The notes under the pieces were generated by a model. That model was given only the letters and a program-made list of their open reading frames with translations, did not search any database and was not told where the DNA came from. Positions 39,740 to 48,673 of a DNA stretch of 64,000 bases are shown one piece after another. The stretch spans positions 248,001 through 312,000 of the forward strand of contig NZ_JAGSPI010000002.1 in assembly GCF_020381325.1 (NCBI RefSeq), given 5' to 3'. Source of the stretch: Providencia vermicola (GTDB lineage: Bacteria > Pseudomonadota > Gammaproteobacteria > Enterobacterales > Enterobacteriaceae). Each line of letters opens with the position of its first letter. Position 1 is the first letter of the stretch. Both the position numbers and the translations under genes were made by a program.

Positions 39740-40414
39740 TTATTTCGCTGGCTGCCATGCACCGTTTTCAATCCCTGAAACTAAATTATTTACCGCTTCT
39801 CTAATAGCCAGATCCAATACTTTTCCATTTAACGTTGAGTCATAACTTGCAGTCCCACCAAAACCAATAACTTCTCGGTTTGATAATTCGTATTCACCAG
39901 CTCCTTGTGAAGAGAAGACCACTTCAGACGTTTGAACATTCACCACATTTAAATTGACTTTTGCATAAGCAACTTGTGTTTTACCACGGCCTAAAATACC
40001 GAATAATTGACGATCACCCACTTCTTTTCTGCCGAACTCTGTTACATCACCTGTGATAACATAAGTTGCACCTTTTAGTTGCTGAGTTTGGCCTTTAATT
40101 CCTGCCTCTTCTTTTAATTCTTGCATATTTGCACGGTCTAATACATTAAATCGACCAGTTTGCTGAAGGTGAGTCATTAAAATCGTTTTTGATTGATTTC
40201 CTAAGCGGTCAACACCATCAGAGAAAATACCATTCATATAACTCGAACGGTTATCAAATTTTCCTATTGATATTGGACTTTTAGGGCCTGAATAATTTGT
40301 ATTGTATGTTGCAACTTTTTCAACCTCTAATGAGCGAGAAGATTCTTTTGCACAACCACTAAGTACTGCGCTTGCAATAAAAATGAATGCAATGCTGAGT
40401 TTTGATATATTCAT
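39740..40414 (-). CDS. CsgG/HfaB-family lipoprotein
   Basis: A 224-residue lipoprotein with lipobox LSGCA (Cys about 21) and a CsgG-type domain: ISIGKFDNRSSYMNG, MTHLQQTGRFNVLDRANMQELKEE, ATYVITGDVTEFGRK and a C-terminal AIREAVNNLVSGIENGAW. CsgG itself (about 277 residues) forms the curli secretion pore. This protein is shorter, and no curli subunit or chaperone gene is nearby, so curli export is not indicated. It heads the operon with DUF4810 and DUF799 genes. Whether it makes a pore is unknown. Confidence 0.88.
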   Translation of the reverse strand: MNISKLSIAFIFIASAVLSGCAKESSRSLEVEKVATYNTNYSGPKSPISIGKFDNRSSYMNGIFSDGVDRLGNQSKTILMTHLQQTGRFNVLDRANMQELKEEAGIKGQTQQLKGATYVITGDVTEFGRKEVGDRQLFGILGRGKTQVAYAKVNLNVVNVQTSEVVFSSQGAGEYELSNREVIGFGGTASYDSTLNGKVLDLAIREAVNNLVSGIENGAWQPAK

Positions 40415-40960
40415 TTAGCTATCTCAATTAAATTTAATTAGAATTAATTTTTTGCAAGTCTATTTTGCATCAATTATTGAGTAGAATCTAGTTATTATTA
40501 CTCATTCACTTTGATTAATAAAGCCAACAGTAATTGAATGGGTATTTAAAAACCGTAAAACTATTGTATTAATTATTTAATCGACGTAAAAACCCCATTA
40601 AGCCCATGTCATCATCATTAATGATGACTCAATTAAAATCATCATTAACATTCTATTTATATAAATACGATGAAGTAAACAAGGTTAATAATTGTCGATA
40701 ATAAAATTATCATCTAAAGTGAAGTCAATTATTCTATTTATGTTTTATATTATTTTTGATTATTTTTTACTCATATGCATTCTATTAATTATTACTGTTA
40801 GATATCTATGAGATATAACCCTATAAAATTTATACATGTCCCCGAACTATCCAATAGGGTTTTCTGCACACTATATCCATATCCTGCATTATTTTAACTT
40901 TTTATTAACATTAGTGATTGTGCTTTCTCTCAGAAACAGTAAGTGTAGGGAGGAGATGTT
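40415..40960. other. AT-rich divergent region between the lipoprotein operon and the MFS gene
   Basis: No gene is visible. A palindrome GTCATCATCATTAATGATGAC-like stretch (40608-40628) with a further CATCATTAAC copy just after could be an operator. The promoters of both flanking units must lie here. Confidence 0.5.
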
Positions 40961-40996
40961 ATGACCATAAAAATAAAAATTATTAAACCCTCATGA
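40961..40996 (+). CDS. Possible 11-residue leader peptide ahead of the MFS gene
   Basis: GGGAGGAG followed by five bases and ATG is the best ribosome binding site in the neighbourhood, yet the frame is only 11 codons (MTIKIKIIKPS). Its TGA overlaps an in-frame ATG of the transporter (ATGA at 40993-40996). It could couple or attenuate translation of the transporter. It may also be a chance frame. Confidence 0.4.
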   Translation: MTIKIKIIKPS

Positions 40997-41010
40997 GAAG
41001 AGAGTTAATT

Positions 41011-42306
41011 ATGACGATGCAAACAATCGCTGTGAAATCATTCACTTCCACAAAAACAACATCAAAAGTTTTGCTGATTTGCTGGATGAGTATTTTGTTT
41101 GAAGGATACGATGTTGGCGTAATGGGGGCGGTACTCCCTACCCTTGCCGAATACAAGCAATGGAGTTTATCGCCTCTTGAGCTAGGAGCTCTAAGTAGTT
41201 ATGCATTAATAGGTATGTTTTTTGGTGCCTTTATTATCGGCACACTAAGCGAATTATATGGTCGGCGGCGCATGTTATTAGCCTGCGTAACGTTATTTTC
41301 AGTCACCATGTTAGGCGCTGCATTGGCGCCCACACCATGGGTTTTTGGGATTATGCGTTTTATTGGTGGAATTGGTTTAGGGGGGGTAATTCCTGTTGCC
41401 GCAGCTTTAACCATTGAATATTCCCCCAGTGAAAAACGCTCATTTAATTATGGCATTATGTATTCTGGTTATTCATTGGGGATCTTAAGCGCAGCGCTAG
41501 TCGCTATATGGTTGCTTGAACAATTCGGCTGGCGAAGCGTGATTGCTTTTGGTGCATTACCATTATTACTTATTTGGCCAATGGCACGCATTCTCCCTGA
41601 ATCACTCGAATATTTAACCCATAAAGGCTTACACAGTGAAGCCAAGGTATTAGCTAAAAAGCTTAATATTGATTACCAACCGACATCGGAACATGTGCAA
41701 CATAAACACCAAAGTATTAAAGAAATTGTTGCCGTTGTTTTTGCTTGGCGCTACTTACGAGCTACAGCTTGTTTTTGGATAGCTTTATTCTGCGGTATGT
41801 TATTAGTCTATGGATTAAATACTTGGCTACCTTCTATCATGCGTAAAGAAGGATATAACTTAGGTTCTAGTTTAACATTTTTAATTGTATTTAGCTTAGC
41901 CTCTGCACTGGGGGGATTATTCTTAGGAAAAATTGCAGACAGATATGGTGTTCGGAATTCTGTGGCCTTTTTCTTTTTACTTGGTGCTATTGGTGTGGGA
42001 AGCTTGATATTCAAGCAAAATATTTATATGAACTATGTGCTCGTCGCCTTTGCAGGGGTCGGTAGTATTTCAGCTGCATTGATATTAACAGGTTATATTG
42101 CCAATTATTACCCATCCAATGCGCGCGCATCTGCAACGGGTTGGGCACTTAGCTTCTCGCGGATTGGTGCTATGACAGGACCAATGTTTGGTGCATATAT
42201 TGCGAGCCTTGGAATTGCCACCAGTTGGAATTTCATTGCATTTGCTATTGTTGCCATTATTGCTGCGATTGCTGTTATCTTATTACCAACCAAACAGATC
42301 GCATAA
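41011..42306 (+). CDS. MFS transporter of the aromatic acid:H+ symporter type
   Basis: A 431-residue major facilitator with 12 helices. The first helix carries ILFEGYDVGVMGAVLPTL, typical of the AAHS group (PcaK, MhpT, BenK), and the loop motif GTLSELYGRRRML is present; the second half has GKIADRYGVRNS. Substrates of this group are mostly aromatic carboxylates, but the actual one cannot be read from sequence. The ATG at 41011 has AAGAGAG upstream. The ATG at 40993 in frame overlaps the stop of a short leader frame and could be used by coupling. No catabolic genes lie next to it. Confidence 0.85.
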   Translation: MTMQTIAVKSFTSTKTTSKVLLICWMSILFEGYDVGVMGAVLPTLAEYKQWSLSPLELGALSSYALIGMFFGAFIIGTLSELYGRRRMLLACVTLFSVTMLGAALAPTPWVFGIMRFIGGIGLGGVIPVAAALTIEYSPSEKRSFNYGIMYSGYSLGILSAALVAIWLLEQFGWRSVIAFGALPLLLIWPMARILPESLEYLTHKGLHSEAKVLAKKLNIDYQPTSEHVQHKHQSIKEIVAVVFAWRYLRATACFWIALFCGMLLVYGLNTWLPSIMRKEGYNLGSSLTFLIVFSLASALGGLFLGKIADRYGVRNSVAFFFLLGAIGVGSLIFKQNIYMNYVLVAFAGVGSISAALILTGYIANYYPSNARASATGWALSFSRIGAMTGPMFGAYIASLGIATSWNFIAFAIVAIIAAIAVILLPTKQIA

Positions 42307-42313
42307 TATGATT

Positions 42314-42345
42314 AAAAGGATAGAATATATTCTATCCTTTTTAAA
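42314..42345 (+). terminator. Terminator after the MFS gene
   Basis: AAAAGGATAGAAT and ATTCTATCCTTTT form a perfect palindrome (42314-42341) with extra T residues after it. It can act on both strands. Confidence 0.82.
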
Positions 42346-42517
42346 ACTCCATCAATTTTAATGCTAATCTAAATAATAGTATTAGCTTTAAAATAATGAA
42401 CAGGGTGTATGTGAAGTAAAAAATAAAAAAACAGAATACTTAATTCATTAAATATTGTTTAATAGTATCAATCTATTATGAAAATATTAAAACATTATGT
42501 AATTATACTATTAAATA

Positions 42518-42537
42518 GAGGTGTGATAACACACCTC
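42518..42537 (-). terminator. Hairpin after the unknown membrane-protein pair
   Basis: GAGGTGTG and CACACCTC form an 8-base stem with a 4-base loop. On the minus strand TATTTAAT follows. It lies 15 bases past the stop of the gene at 42552. Confidence 0.65.
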
Positions 42538-42551
42538 ATAGATTAGCTATA

Positions 42552-43682
42552 TTAAAAAGCAGATTGGTAAGAAACCTGAGCACCTTTAGTGAGAGTCCCC
42601 TCATTTGAGTAAGTACTTTCTACTTCAATAAAAGACTGGTTTTCCCCATTAAATATTTTATTGTATAGTGGGAGATCTGGACGATAGCGGATTTTCTTTG
42701 TAGCAATATCCATCATCAAATATTGTTGCGAACCATTACCTGAAATCGAAACAATTAATCCTTGGTTGCCAACGTTTAAACTATGTAAATTGTTATAGCC
42801 ACTCTCTGCGATTAATTCGAAGTTTCCATTGGGGTGAAATTGCATTAACGAAAACAATCGGCGAGACGGTTCTTGAGCAATAACAAAAATATCACCATTG
42901 CGATTTTGTGCCACTTCATTAATACGTACTGGTAGCCATTTACTGCTAATCACCTGCTTGCTTGGAATATCCATCACCACTTCCAGTGATCCCATTTGAT
43001 GGCCATAGCTATACCACATGACGATTTTGTCTCTATAAGTAGCAAAATTAAATTCAGATCGACTATCAATTTCTTCAGGATACAATGACTTAGCTAATTC
43101 ACGAACATCCATAAAATGTTCCCATGACATGCCTTTATCTTGACTGATAAAAATCTTTTCATTACTCGCCACAACATAAGCTGGATAATTTTTAGATTGA
43201 TAAATTTTACCGGTTATCAATGCAGAAAATTGAACGCCTGATTTATCTTCCCATGGAATAATTTCACTTGCTGATAGCGTCGTTAAATCAATAATTTGGT
43301 AGCCATCTCTAAGAAATAATAAGCATTTTTTTCTCTCGCATATCGCATTATAGAAGCTTTTATCACCACGAGTAATAAAACGAACACCTTGATTATCTGC
43401 AAATAATACTTGATAGTCATATTCTCTTTCATATGCGTATGGATTATATGATGAGTAGTAATAATTTGAACTCTGGCTTTTTTGCGTCACAATTAATGTG
43501 CCATTTTCAGCAGGAAAAGTCGTCGCCCAATCATAATTAGTAATTGCAGAGCGGTTTTCTTGATGATGTTCTATTTTCCAAGCAATACTGCCGCCTCGCA
43601 CAAAAATTAAAACGGTCGATAACAAACTTAATGTAAAAACTACAGTTAATAAAATAAAGCGCTTGCTAAGAAAGGGGTTCAT
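42552..43682 (-). CDS. Unrecognised membrane-anchored protein with a beta-propeller-like body
   Basis: I do not recognise this 376-residue protein. One N-terminal hydrophobic helix (about residues 8-28) is followed by a large, probably periplasmic region. That region has repeated Trp/Tyr/Asp-rich strands such as YVVASNEKIFISQDKGMSWEHFM, whose SxDxGxxW pattern is like the Asp-box of sialidase or BNR repeats. It therefore may fold as a beta-propeller. It overlaps the upstream gene by 4 bases (ATGA), so the two are made together. AT content is higher than in the core genes. Confidence 0.7.
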   Translation of the reverse strand: MNPFLSKRFILLTVVFTLSLLSTVLIFVRGGSIAWKIEHHQENRSAITNYDWATTFPAENGTLIVTQKSQSSNYYYSSYNPYAYEREYDYQVLFADNQGVRFITRGDKSFYNAICERKKCLLFLRDGYQIIDLTTLSASEIIPWEDKSGVQFSALITGKIYQSKNYPAYVVASNEKIFISQDKGMSWEHFMDVRELAKSLYPEEIDSRSEFNFATYRDKIVMWYSYGHQMGSLEVVMDIPSKQVISSKWLPVRINEVAQNRNGDIFVIAQEPSRRLFSLMQFHPNGNFELIAESGYNNLHSLNVGNQGLIVSISGNGSQQYLMMDIATKKIRYRPDLPLYNKIFNGENQSFIEVESTYSNEGTLTKGAQVSYQSAF

Positions 43683-44932
43683 GAACGCACCTCCGTCACA
43701 TAATCTGTTTGACCATGTTGGCGACGTAAATGTTTCAAAATATATTGTGACTGGTAATAAGCATTACCTCGTCGGGAAAATTGGTAATATATTGCAACGC
43801 CTAAACCAATTGAAAAGCTTATCCCCAATAAAATGGTTGTTGTAACGCTAATATACATCCCCCCTGTATCTAGGATATTAACCCAATCCCAATAGTCCCA
43901 ATAATTGCCTTTTTCTATTGTTTCAGAAGTCGTCAGACCGACAGCAATAAGAACAAAGAAAATTAAAAGAAAGCAGGTAAATCCCCATAAGCCGAAATAA
44001 AAACCACGTTCTTGTGGAGCACCTCGGCCAATTAGGCTGTAGGCAAGCCCGTCTTGGTGATTATAGATGCCAAATATTGCCTGCTCATTTGAATGGTCTC
44101 GAATATTTTTATGGAGAACTTCGAGTTTATCCCCCTGTGCGATAAATAAGCTATGATTATTAAATAAAGGCTCATTTGCCGAAACCAAAACATCCATATG
44201 ACTTTTATTTATTTGTAAACTAATAAGGTTCAGTGCTTGTTCTGTGTCCCCTGCTTTAACAGTCAAACTTCGGTTATCCGTAATATTTACTTTGCCACAA
44301 GTCACCGATAATGATGTTTCATCCATGTTAACATCGACTGCCTTGCTTATTTTACTGGCCTTAGATGTTGCATTTTTAATACTATCAATCTCAATCAATG
44401 GGCTATGTTCATTAATTTTAAATCGCCCTTCTATGACGAGATCTAACGCGGTTAAAATTCGTTTTCTCCTCGGGCTCATAATGCGCTTCGTTTCGGCAAG
44501 CGCAAGGCCAAACAAAACAATACCACAAAAAGCGGCACAACCCAGAATTGCCACCAGCGCTATCATTAGAAAGCTATCTTCAGCAGCCATAAAGCAATAA
44601 TACACTACAGGGATTAAGGCCATTAACACGAGCGAAATGATATATTGCTTACCAAGAGAGCGTGTAAAACTCACATTTCTATCGGGCTCTAATCGACCAT
44701 GTTTTTCATGATAGACCCATTCTAACCAATAGCTGCCATCGTTCAGTTCTTCTGCACAAATAATCAAAGAGTCGCCTTCTTGTAGGCGCTCCAAAAAAAT
44801 CCTACTATTTTTAAAGTCATCTTGATTAAAGAAAAAAACCTTCCCTGACGCTATCAGCCTTGCCATACCAATTGGACTGACATTTTGATAATCACACTGA
44901 GTAAGATTGACATGGAAATATTGAACTCGCAT
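43679..44932 (-). CDS. Unrecognised polytopic membrane protein
   Basis: This 417-residue protein is not recognised. It has a soluble N-terminal part of about 90 residues (with WLEWVYHEKHGRLEPDRNVSF), two adjacent helices (about 97-118 and 123-147), a hydrophilic middle (about 150-315), and two more helices (about 318-340 and 358-385) before a basic tail. The arrangement recalls proteins with a DUF3592-like or YcgL-like membrane core, but I cannot assign one. It is coupled to the downstream propeller-like gene by a 4-base overlap. Together they look like a two-gene envelope module. Confidence 0.7.
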   Translation of the reverse strand: MRVQYFHVNLTQCDYQNVSPIGMARLIASGKVFFFNQDDFKNSRIFLERLQEGDSLIICAEELNDGSYWLEWVYHEKHGRLEPDRNVSFTRSLGKQYIISLVLMALIPVVYYCFMAAEDSFLMIALVAILGCAAFCGIVLFGLALAETKRIMSPRRKRILTALDLVIEGRFKINEHSPLIEIDSIKNATSKASKISKAVDVNMDETSLSVTCGKVNITDNRSLTVKAGDTEQALNLISLQINKSHMDVLVSANEPLFNNHSLFIAQGDKLEVLHKNIRDHSNEQAIFGIYNHQDGLAYSLIGRGAPQERGFYFGLWGFTCFLLIFFVLIAVGLTTSETIEKGNYWDYWDWVNILDTGGMYISVTTTILLGISFSIGLGVAIYYQFSRRGNAYYQSQYILKHLRRQHGQTDYVTEVRS

Positions 44933-45120
44933 GAATAATGCCTATTTCGCTAAGTAAATTTAACATTATGATAATAAATAAAGGCATATTGCCCTAGCGA
45001 AACTTATCTTATAATAAAATAATTCAGATAATGACGAGTGCCCTTAAGCACCTATTTTTCGAGGTTTTATACTTCTAAATACGCGCCATCTACTAGTAAA
45101 GCCAATAATTACTGATAAAC

Positions 45121-45151
45121 TTGCACTCACAAAAAAGTCTATACATATAAT
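45121..45151 (+). promoter_or_regulatory. Putative hutC promoter with HutC-like operator
   Basis: GTCTATACAT (45137-45146) differs by one base from the GTATATACAT sites upstream of hutU and overlaps a consensus -10 TATAAT (45146-45151). This is where an autorepressor would bind. The start codon is 58 bases further on. Confidence 0.5.
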
Positions 45152-45208
45152 ATGGCAATAGAATCGATTTACTCGGCCTTCCTCTAACGACAATTTTGAA
45201 TAAAAGCG

Positions 45209-45922
45209 ATGACATCACAACCTGCTTATAAGCAAATTCAGTCTTACATTTTACGCAGCATTGATTTGGGTATTTTTAAACCCGAAACACAGATTCCCAC
45301 AGAGCTTGAGCTATGTGCGCAGTTTAATGTCAGCCGTATGACAGTAAACAAAGCCATTTCTGAATTAAGCCAAAAAGGGATTTTAAACCGAATTGCAGGT
45401 AAAGGTACTTTTGTTGCGACACAAAAGCATGAGCTTCCAGTGACAAAAGCATTTGATATCTTTGATGAAATATCTCTAAGTGGTAAGAAGTATAGTGGGC
45501 ACCAATTGCAATTAAAAGTCATCCCTGCATCTGCAGAAATTGCGCTACAACTCGGAATTAGTGAAGGAAGTGAGGTCGGCTATTGTAAAGTGCTACATTT
45601 TGAAAATGATATCCCTCTCATGTTGGAAGAACGCTACGTTAACCACGTAATCGTTCCTGAATTTGTTAAGCAAAAATATGGGGATACAGAAACACCAAGT
45701 GGCTATTTACAACGCCATTTCCCTGTAAGTGAAATGGAACACACCATAGAAGCGGCATTAGCCACAAAATCTATCGCGCAATCATTATCGATTAAAGAAA
45801 ATTCACCTTGCCTGCAACTTAGGCGTCGAACCTGGACTGGAAATACGCTGATTAGCTACGTCAATATGGTCACAGCAGGTTCTCGCTACAAATTAAAATT
45901 ACATTCGCGTATTGAGAATTAA
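45209..45922 (+). CDS. hutC: GntR/UTRA-family regulator, HutC-like
   Basis: A 237-residue repressor with an N-terminal GntR winged helix (IPTELELCAQFNVSRMTVNK, about 26-45, then GILNRIAGKGTFVA) and a C-terminal UTRA ligand domain (from about residue 80, with VGYCKVLHFENDIPLMLEERYVN). Sequence and length match HutC, which responds to urocanate in other bacteria. It converges on a seven-gene operon headed by hutU. GTATATACAT-like sites lie upstream of both. HutC-type assignment is likely, but the true ligand could be urocanate or a relative such as imidazolepropionate. Confidence 0.85.
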   Translation: MTSQPAYKQIQSYILRSIDLGIFKPETQIPTELELCAQFNVSRMTVNKAISELSQKGILNRIAGKGTFVATQKHELPVTKAFDIFDEISLSGKKYSGHQLQLKVIPASAEIALQLGISEGSEVGYCKVLHFENDIPLMLEERYVNHVIVPEFVKQKYGDTETPSGYLQRHFPVSEMEHTIEAALATKSIAQSLSIKENSPCLQLRRRTWTGNTLISYVNMVTAGSRYKLKLHSRIEN

Positions 45923-45931
45923 TGCAAAGAT

Positions 45932-45956
45932 AAAAAAATGGGGCAAAATTGCCCCA
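45932..45956 (-). terminator. Terminator of the hutU-ETF operon
   Basis: On the minus strand TGGGGC and GCCCCA pair around AATTTT, and seven T residues follow. It lies 60 bases past the ETF-QO stop, in the convergent gap with hutC. Confidence 0.85.
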
Positions 45957-46015
45957 AAGCGACTGATAAATATAAAAAAGACATCAAGCACATCTACATC
46001 ACAACAAATTTGTTT

Positions 46016-47704
46016 TCACATCCCCTGATATATTGGCCCTTCCCCACCTTGCGGTGCAGTCCAAGTAATATTTTGCAGTGGGTCTTTAATATCGCAAGCT
46101 TTACAATGCAGGCAATTTTGCGCATTAATCTGTAACTTCTCTTGGTGTTGCTCGCCAATAATTTCATAAACCCCAGCAGGGCAATAACGCGTTTCTGGCG
46201 CAGCATATTTCTCTAAATTGACTTGAATCGGTACATTTATATCTACCAGTTTAAGATGGCAAGGTTGATCTTCTTCATGGTTAGTATTTGATAAAAACAC
46301 AGAAGAGGGTCTGTCAAAGGTCAGTTTTCCATCAGGCTTAGGGTAAGTGATTGGTTTGAAGTTTTTAGCTTCTTTCAATCTTTCATGATCCGCTTGTTTA
46401 ATCTTTAATGTCCATGGGCTACGGCCTTTTAACAATAATTGCTCTACACCAAATAACATTGAGCCCATCACTAATCCCTTTTTCATATAAGGTTTAAAGT
46501 TACGAGTCTGGTAAAGCTCTTGATATAACCAGCTCTGCTCAAATCTTTGGCGATATTCAAGTGTAAATTGAGTAAAATCAATCGACTGATTTTTAAAGCA
46601 CGCTAAAAAAGCGTCTGCAGCCAATGATCCACTTTTTACTGCGCAATGCGTTCCTTTAATTCTGGCCCCATTAAGAAATCCAGCATCATCACCGATTAAT
46701 GCGCCCCCAGGAAAACTCAATTCAGGGAGTGCGGATAATCCTCCAGCAACCATCGTTCGTGCGCCGTAACTAATCCTTTCCCCACCCGATAAAAAAGTAC
46801 TAAAGGAGGGGTGTGTTTTTAAGCGTTGAAACTCTTCAAATGGGGATAAATACGGGTTTTCATAATTCAGACCAACAACTAGCCCTACCGCAACTAAATT
46901 CTCACCGTAGTGGTAGGCAAACCCACCGCCGTAAGTGTGGTTATCTAACGGCCAACCAACAGAGTGAATAACTAGTCCTGCTTGATGTTGTTCTTTCGGG
47001 ATCTGCCAAATTTCTTTAATTCCTAAACCATAGCTTTGTTTGCTGCTATTTGAATCTAAATTAAAATGATTTATCAATTGCTTACCTAATTGACCACGAC
47101 ACCCTTCGGCAAAAAATGTCATTTTAGCCAGTAAGTTCATTCCAGGTTGGTACATCGCTGTTGGGTTACCCGATTTATCTAACCCCATATCACCCGTTGT
47201 CACACCAGTGACCTGGCCAGCATCATCAAAAAGTACCTGCGTTGCAGCAAAGCCAGAAAAAACGTCAACCCCCAAATCCTCGGCTTCACCAGCCAAAGCC
47301 GCGCTCACTTGCCCTAGACTACCAATTAGATTTCCTTTATTTTTTAGACAATTAGGTAATAGTGGTAACGGTAATTGGCTTGAGCTATTTGCTTTTAACC
47401 ATAAAAAACTGTCCTGACTGACGGGGGTTAGCGGCGTCGAAATTTTATCTTGCCAATCAGGTAATAATTCATTTAATGCACGAGGATCTATCACTGCACC
47501 TGACAGAATATGGGCGCCTATTTCTGCACCTTTATCAATCAAACATACTGACAGTTCAATATCTTGCTCAGCAGCAACCTGCTTTAAACGGATCGCCGCT
47601 GATAATCCCGCAGGCCCACCACCGACAATCAGGACATCAAATTCCATCGATTCCCGCTCAGGAGCCTCGTTTACATTTTCTCTATTGTCGATAGCCATAT
47701 GCAC
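46016..47704 (-). CDS. Electron transfer flavoprotein:ubiquinone oxidoreductase
   Basis: ETF-QO takes electrons from reduced ETF and passes them to ubiquinone at the inner membrane. The 562-residue protein has the FAD-binding GGGPAGLSAAIRLKQ near residue 28, membrane-surface and quinone-pocket regions such as SFPGGALIGDDAGFLNGARI, and the C-terminal 4Fe-4S ligands in CPAGVYEI and CLHCKACDIKDP. It is a full-length ETF-QO rather than the shorter FixC. It is last in the operon, 3 bases after etfA. Its presence points to an oxidative, respiration-linked acyl-CoA dehydrogenase pathway. Confidence 0.93.
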   Translation of the reverse strand: MHMAIDNRENVNEAPERESMEFDVLIVGGGPAGLSAAIRLKQVAAEQDIELSVCLIDKGAEIGAHILSGAVIDPRALNELLPDWQDKISTPLTPVSQDSFLWLKANSSSQLPLPLLPNCLKNKGNLIGSLGQVSAALAGEAEDLGVDVFSGFAATQVLFDDAGQVTGVTTGDMGLDKSGNPTAMYQPGMNLLAKMTFFAEGCRGQLGKQLINHFNLDSNSSKQSYGLGIKEIWQIPKEQHQAGLVIHSVGWPLDNHTYGGGFAYHYGENLVAVGLVVGLNYENPYLSPFEEFQRLKTHPSFSTFLSGGERISYGARTMVAGGLSALPELSFPGGALIGDDAGFLNGARIKGTHCAVKSGSLAADAFLACFKNQSIDFTQFTLEYRQRFEQSWLYQELYQTRNFKPYMKKGLVMGSMLFGVEQLLLKGRSPWTLKIKQADHERLKEAKNFKPITYPKPDGKLTFDRPSSVFLSNTNHEEDQPCHLKLVDINVPIQVNLEKYAAPETRYCPAGVYEIIGEQHQEKLQINAQNCLHCKACDIKDPLQNITWTAPQGGEGPIYQGM

Positions 47705-47707
47705 CTC

Positions 47708-48664
47708 TTACGCAAGCGCTTTATCAAGTTCAGGTAAGATTTCAAACAGATCACCGACAATACCGTAATCTGCGACTTGGAAGATTGGCGCTTCTGGATC
47801 GCTATTTATGGCAACGATCACTTTGCTCTCTTTCATCCCTGCAATATGTTGAATTGCACCAGAAATCCCAACGGCAATGTATAACTCTGGCGCGACAATT
47901 TTCCCTGTCTGCCCCACCTGATAATCATTGGGCACATACCCTGCATCTACCGCAGCGCGGGATGCGCCGACAGCAGCACCTAATTTATCTGCGATGGTTT
48001 CTAATAACGCAAAGTTTTCACCCGAACTTAACCCCCTCCCTCCCGAAATCACGACTTTCGCTGAGCTCAATTCTGCGCGACTAACTTGTGTGAGTGACTG
48101 GCTTTTCAGTTGAGCCCGTTGAATAAGTTTATTTGGTGTGATGTGTTCAATTTCTGCGCTATGTTGTGCTTCACATACGCCACTAAATGCCGAGCTGCGT
48201 ACAGTGATCACCACCTGCTGCCCATTATTTTGTACCGTTGCCAACGCATTCCCTGCATAAATAGGTCGAATAAAATTTTGATCATCAATGACTTGTGTGA
48301 TGTCAGAAATTTGTGCGATACCTAATTTTGCGGCAACACGTGGGGCGATATTTTTACCAAAGGTTGTCGCAGGAAACAGTAAATGGCTATAATTTTGTGC
48401 AACAGAAACAATCGCACTGGTCATGGGTTCCGCCAGTTGGTCTTTCAAAGCATCTGATTGAATCGTTAATACTTTATTTACACCTTTTAAGCTCGCTGCT
48501 TGTTCCACCACGTTTTCAGTGTTGTCTCCCGCAACAAGTAAATGCAATTGTCCACCCACAGATAGAATATCCAGTGCAGCCGTAATACTATGAAAAGTTG
48601 ATGATTTTATTGTTTGGTTATCATGCTCAACAATAACTAAAACTGATGATTGGCTCATTGTCAT
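47708..48664 (-). CDS. etfA: Electron transfer flavoprotein subunit alpha
   Basis: EtfA binds the FAD of the ETF heterodimer that accepts electrons from acyl-CoA dehydrogenase. The 318-residue protein shows the C-terminal FAD motif: VVISGGRGLSSGENFALLE, GASRAAVDAGYVPNDYQVGQTGK and YIAVGISGAIQHIAGM. It is of the housekeeping (group I) type by length and motif. It lies 9 bases after etfB and 3 bases before ETF-QO, so all three are translated from one message. Confidence 0.95.
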   Translation of the reverse strand: MTMSQSSVLVIVEHDNQTIKSSTFHSITAALDILSVGGQLHLLVAGDNTENVVEQAASLKGVNKVLTIQSDALKDQLAEPMTSAIVSVAQNYSHLLFPATTFGKNIAPRVAAKLGIAQISDITQVIDDQNFIRPIYAGNALATVQNNGQQVVITVRSSAFSGVCEAQHSAEIEHITPNKLIQRAQLKSQSLTQVSRAELSSAKVVISGGRGLSSGENFALLETIADKLGAAVGASRAAVDAGYVPNDYQVGQTGKIVAPELYIAVGISGAIQHIAGMKESKVIVAINSDPEAPIFQVADYGIVGDLFEILPELDKALA

Positions 48665-48673
48665 TCCCCTTGG

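Noticed and set aside
38724-40414. Curli secretion locus
   Set aside because: Only the CsgG fold is shared; there is no csgA, csgB, csgE or csgF, and the partner genes are DUF4810 and DUF799.
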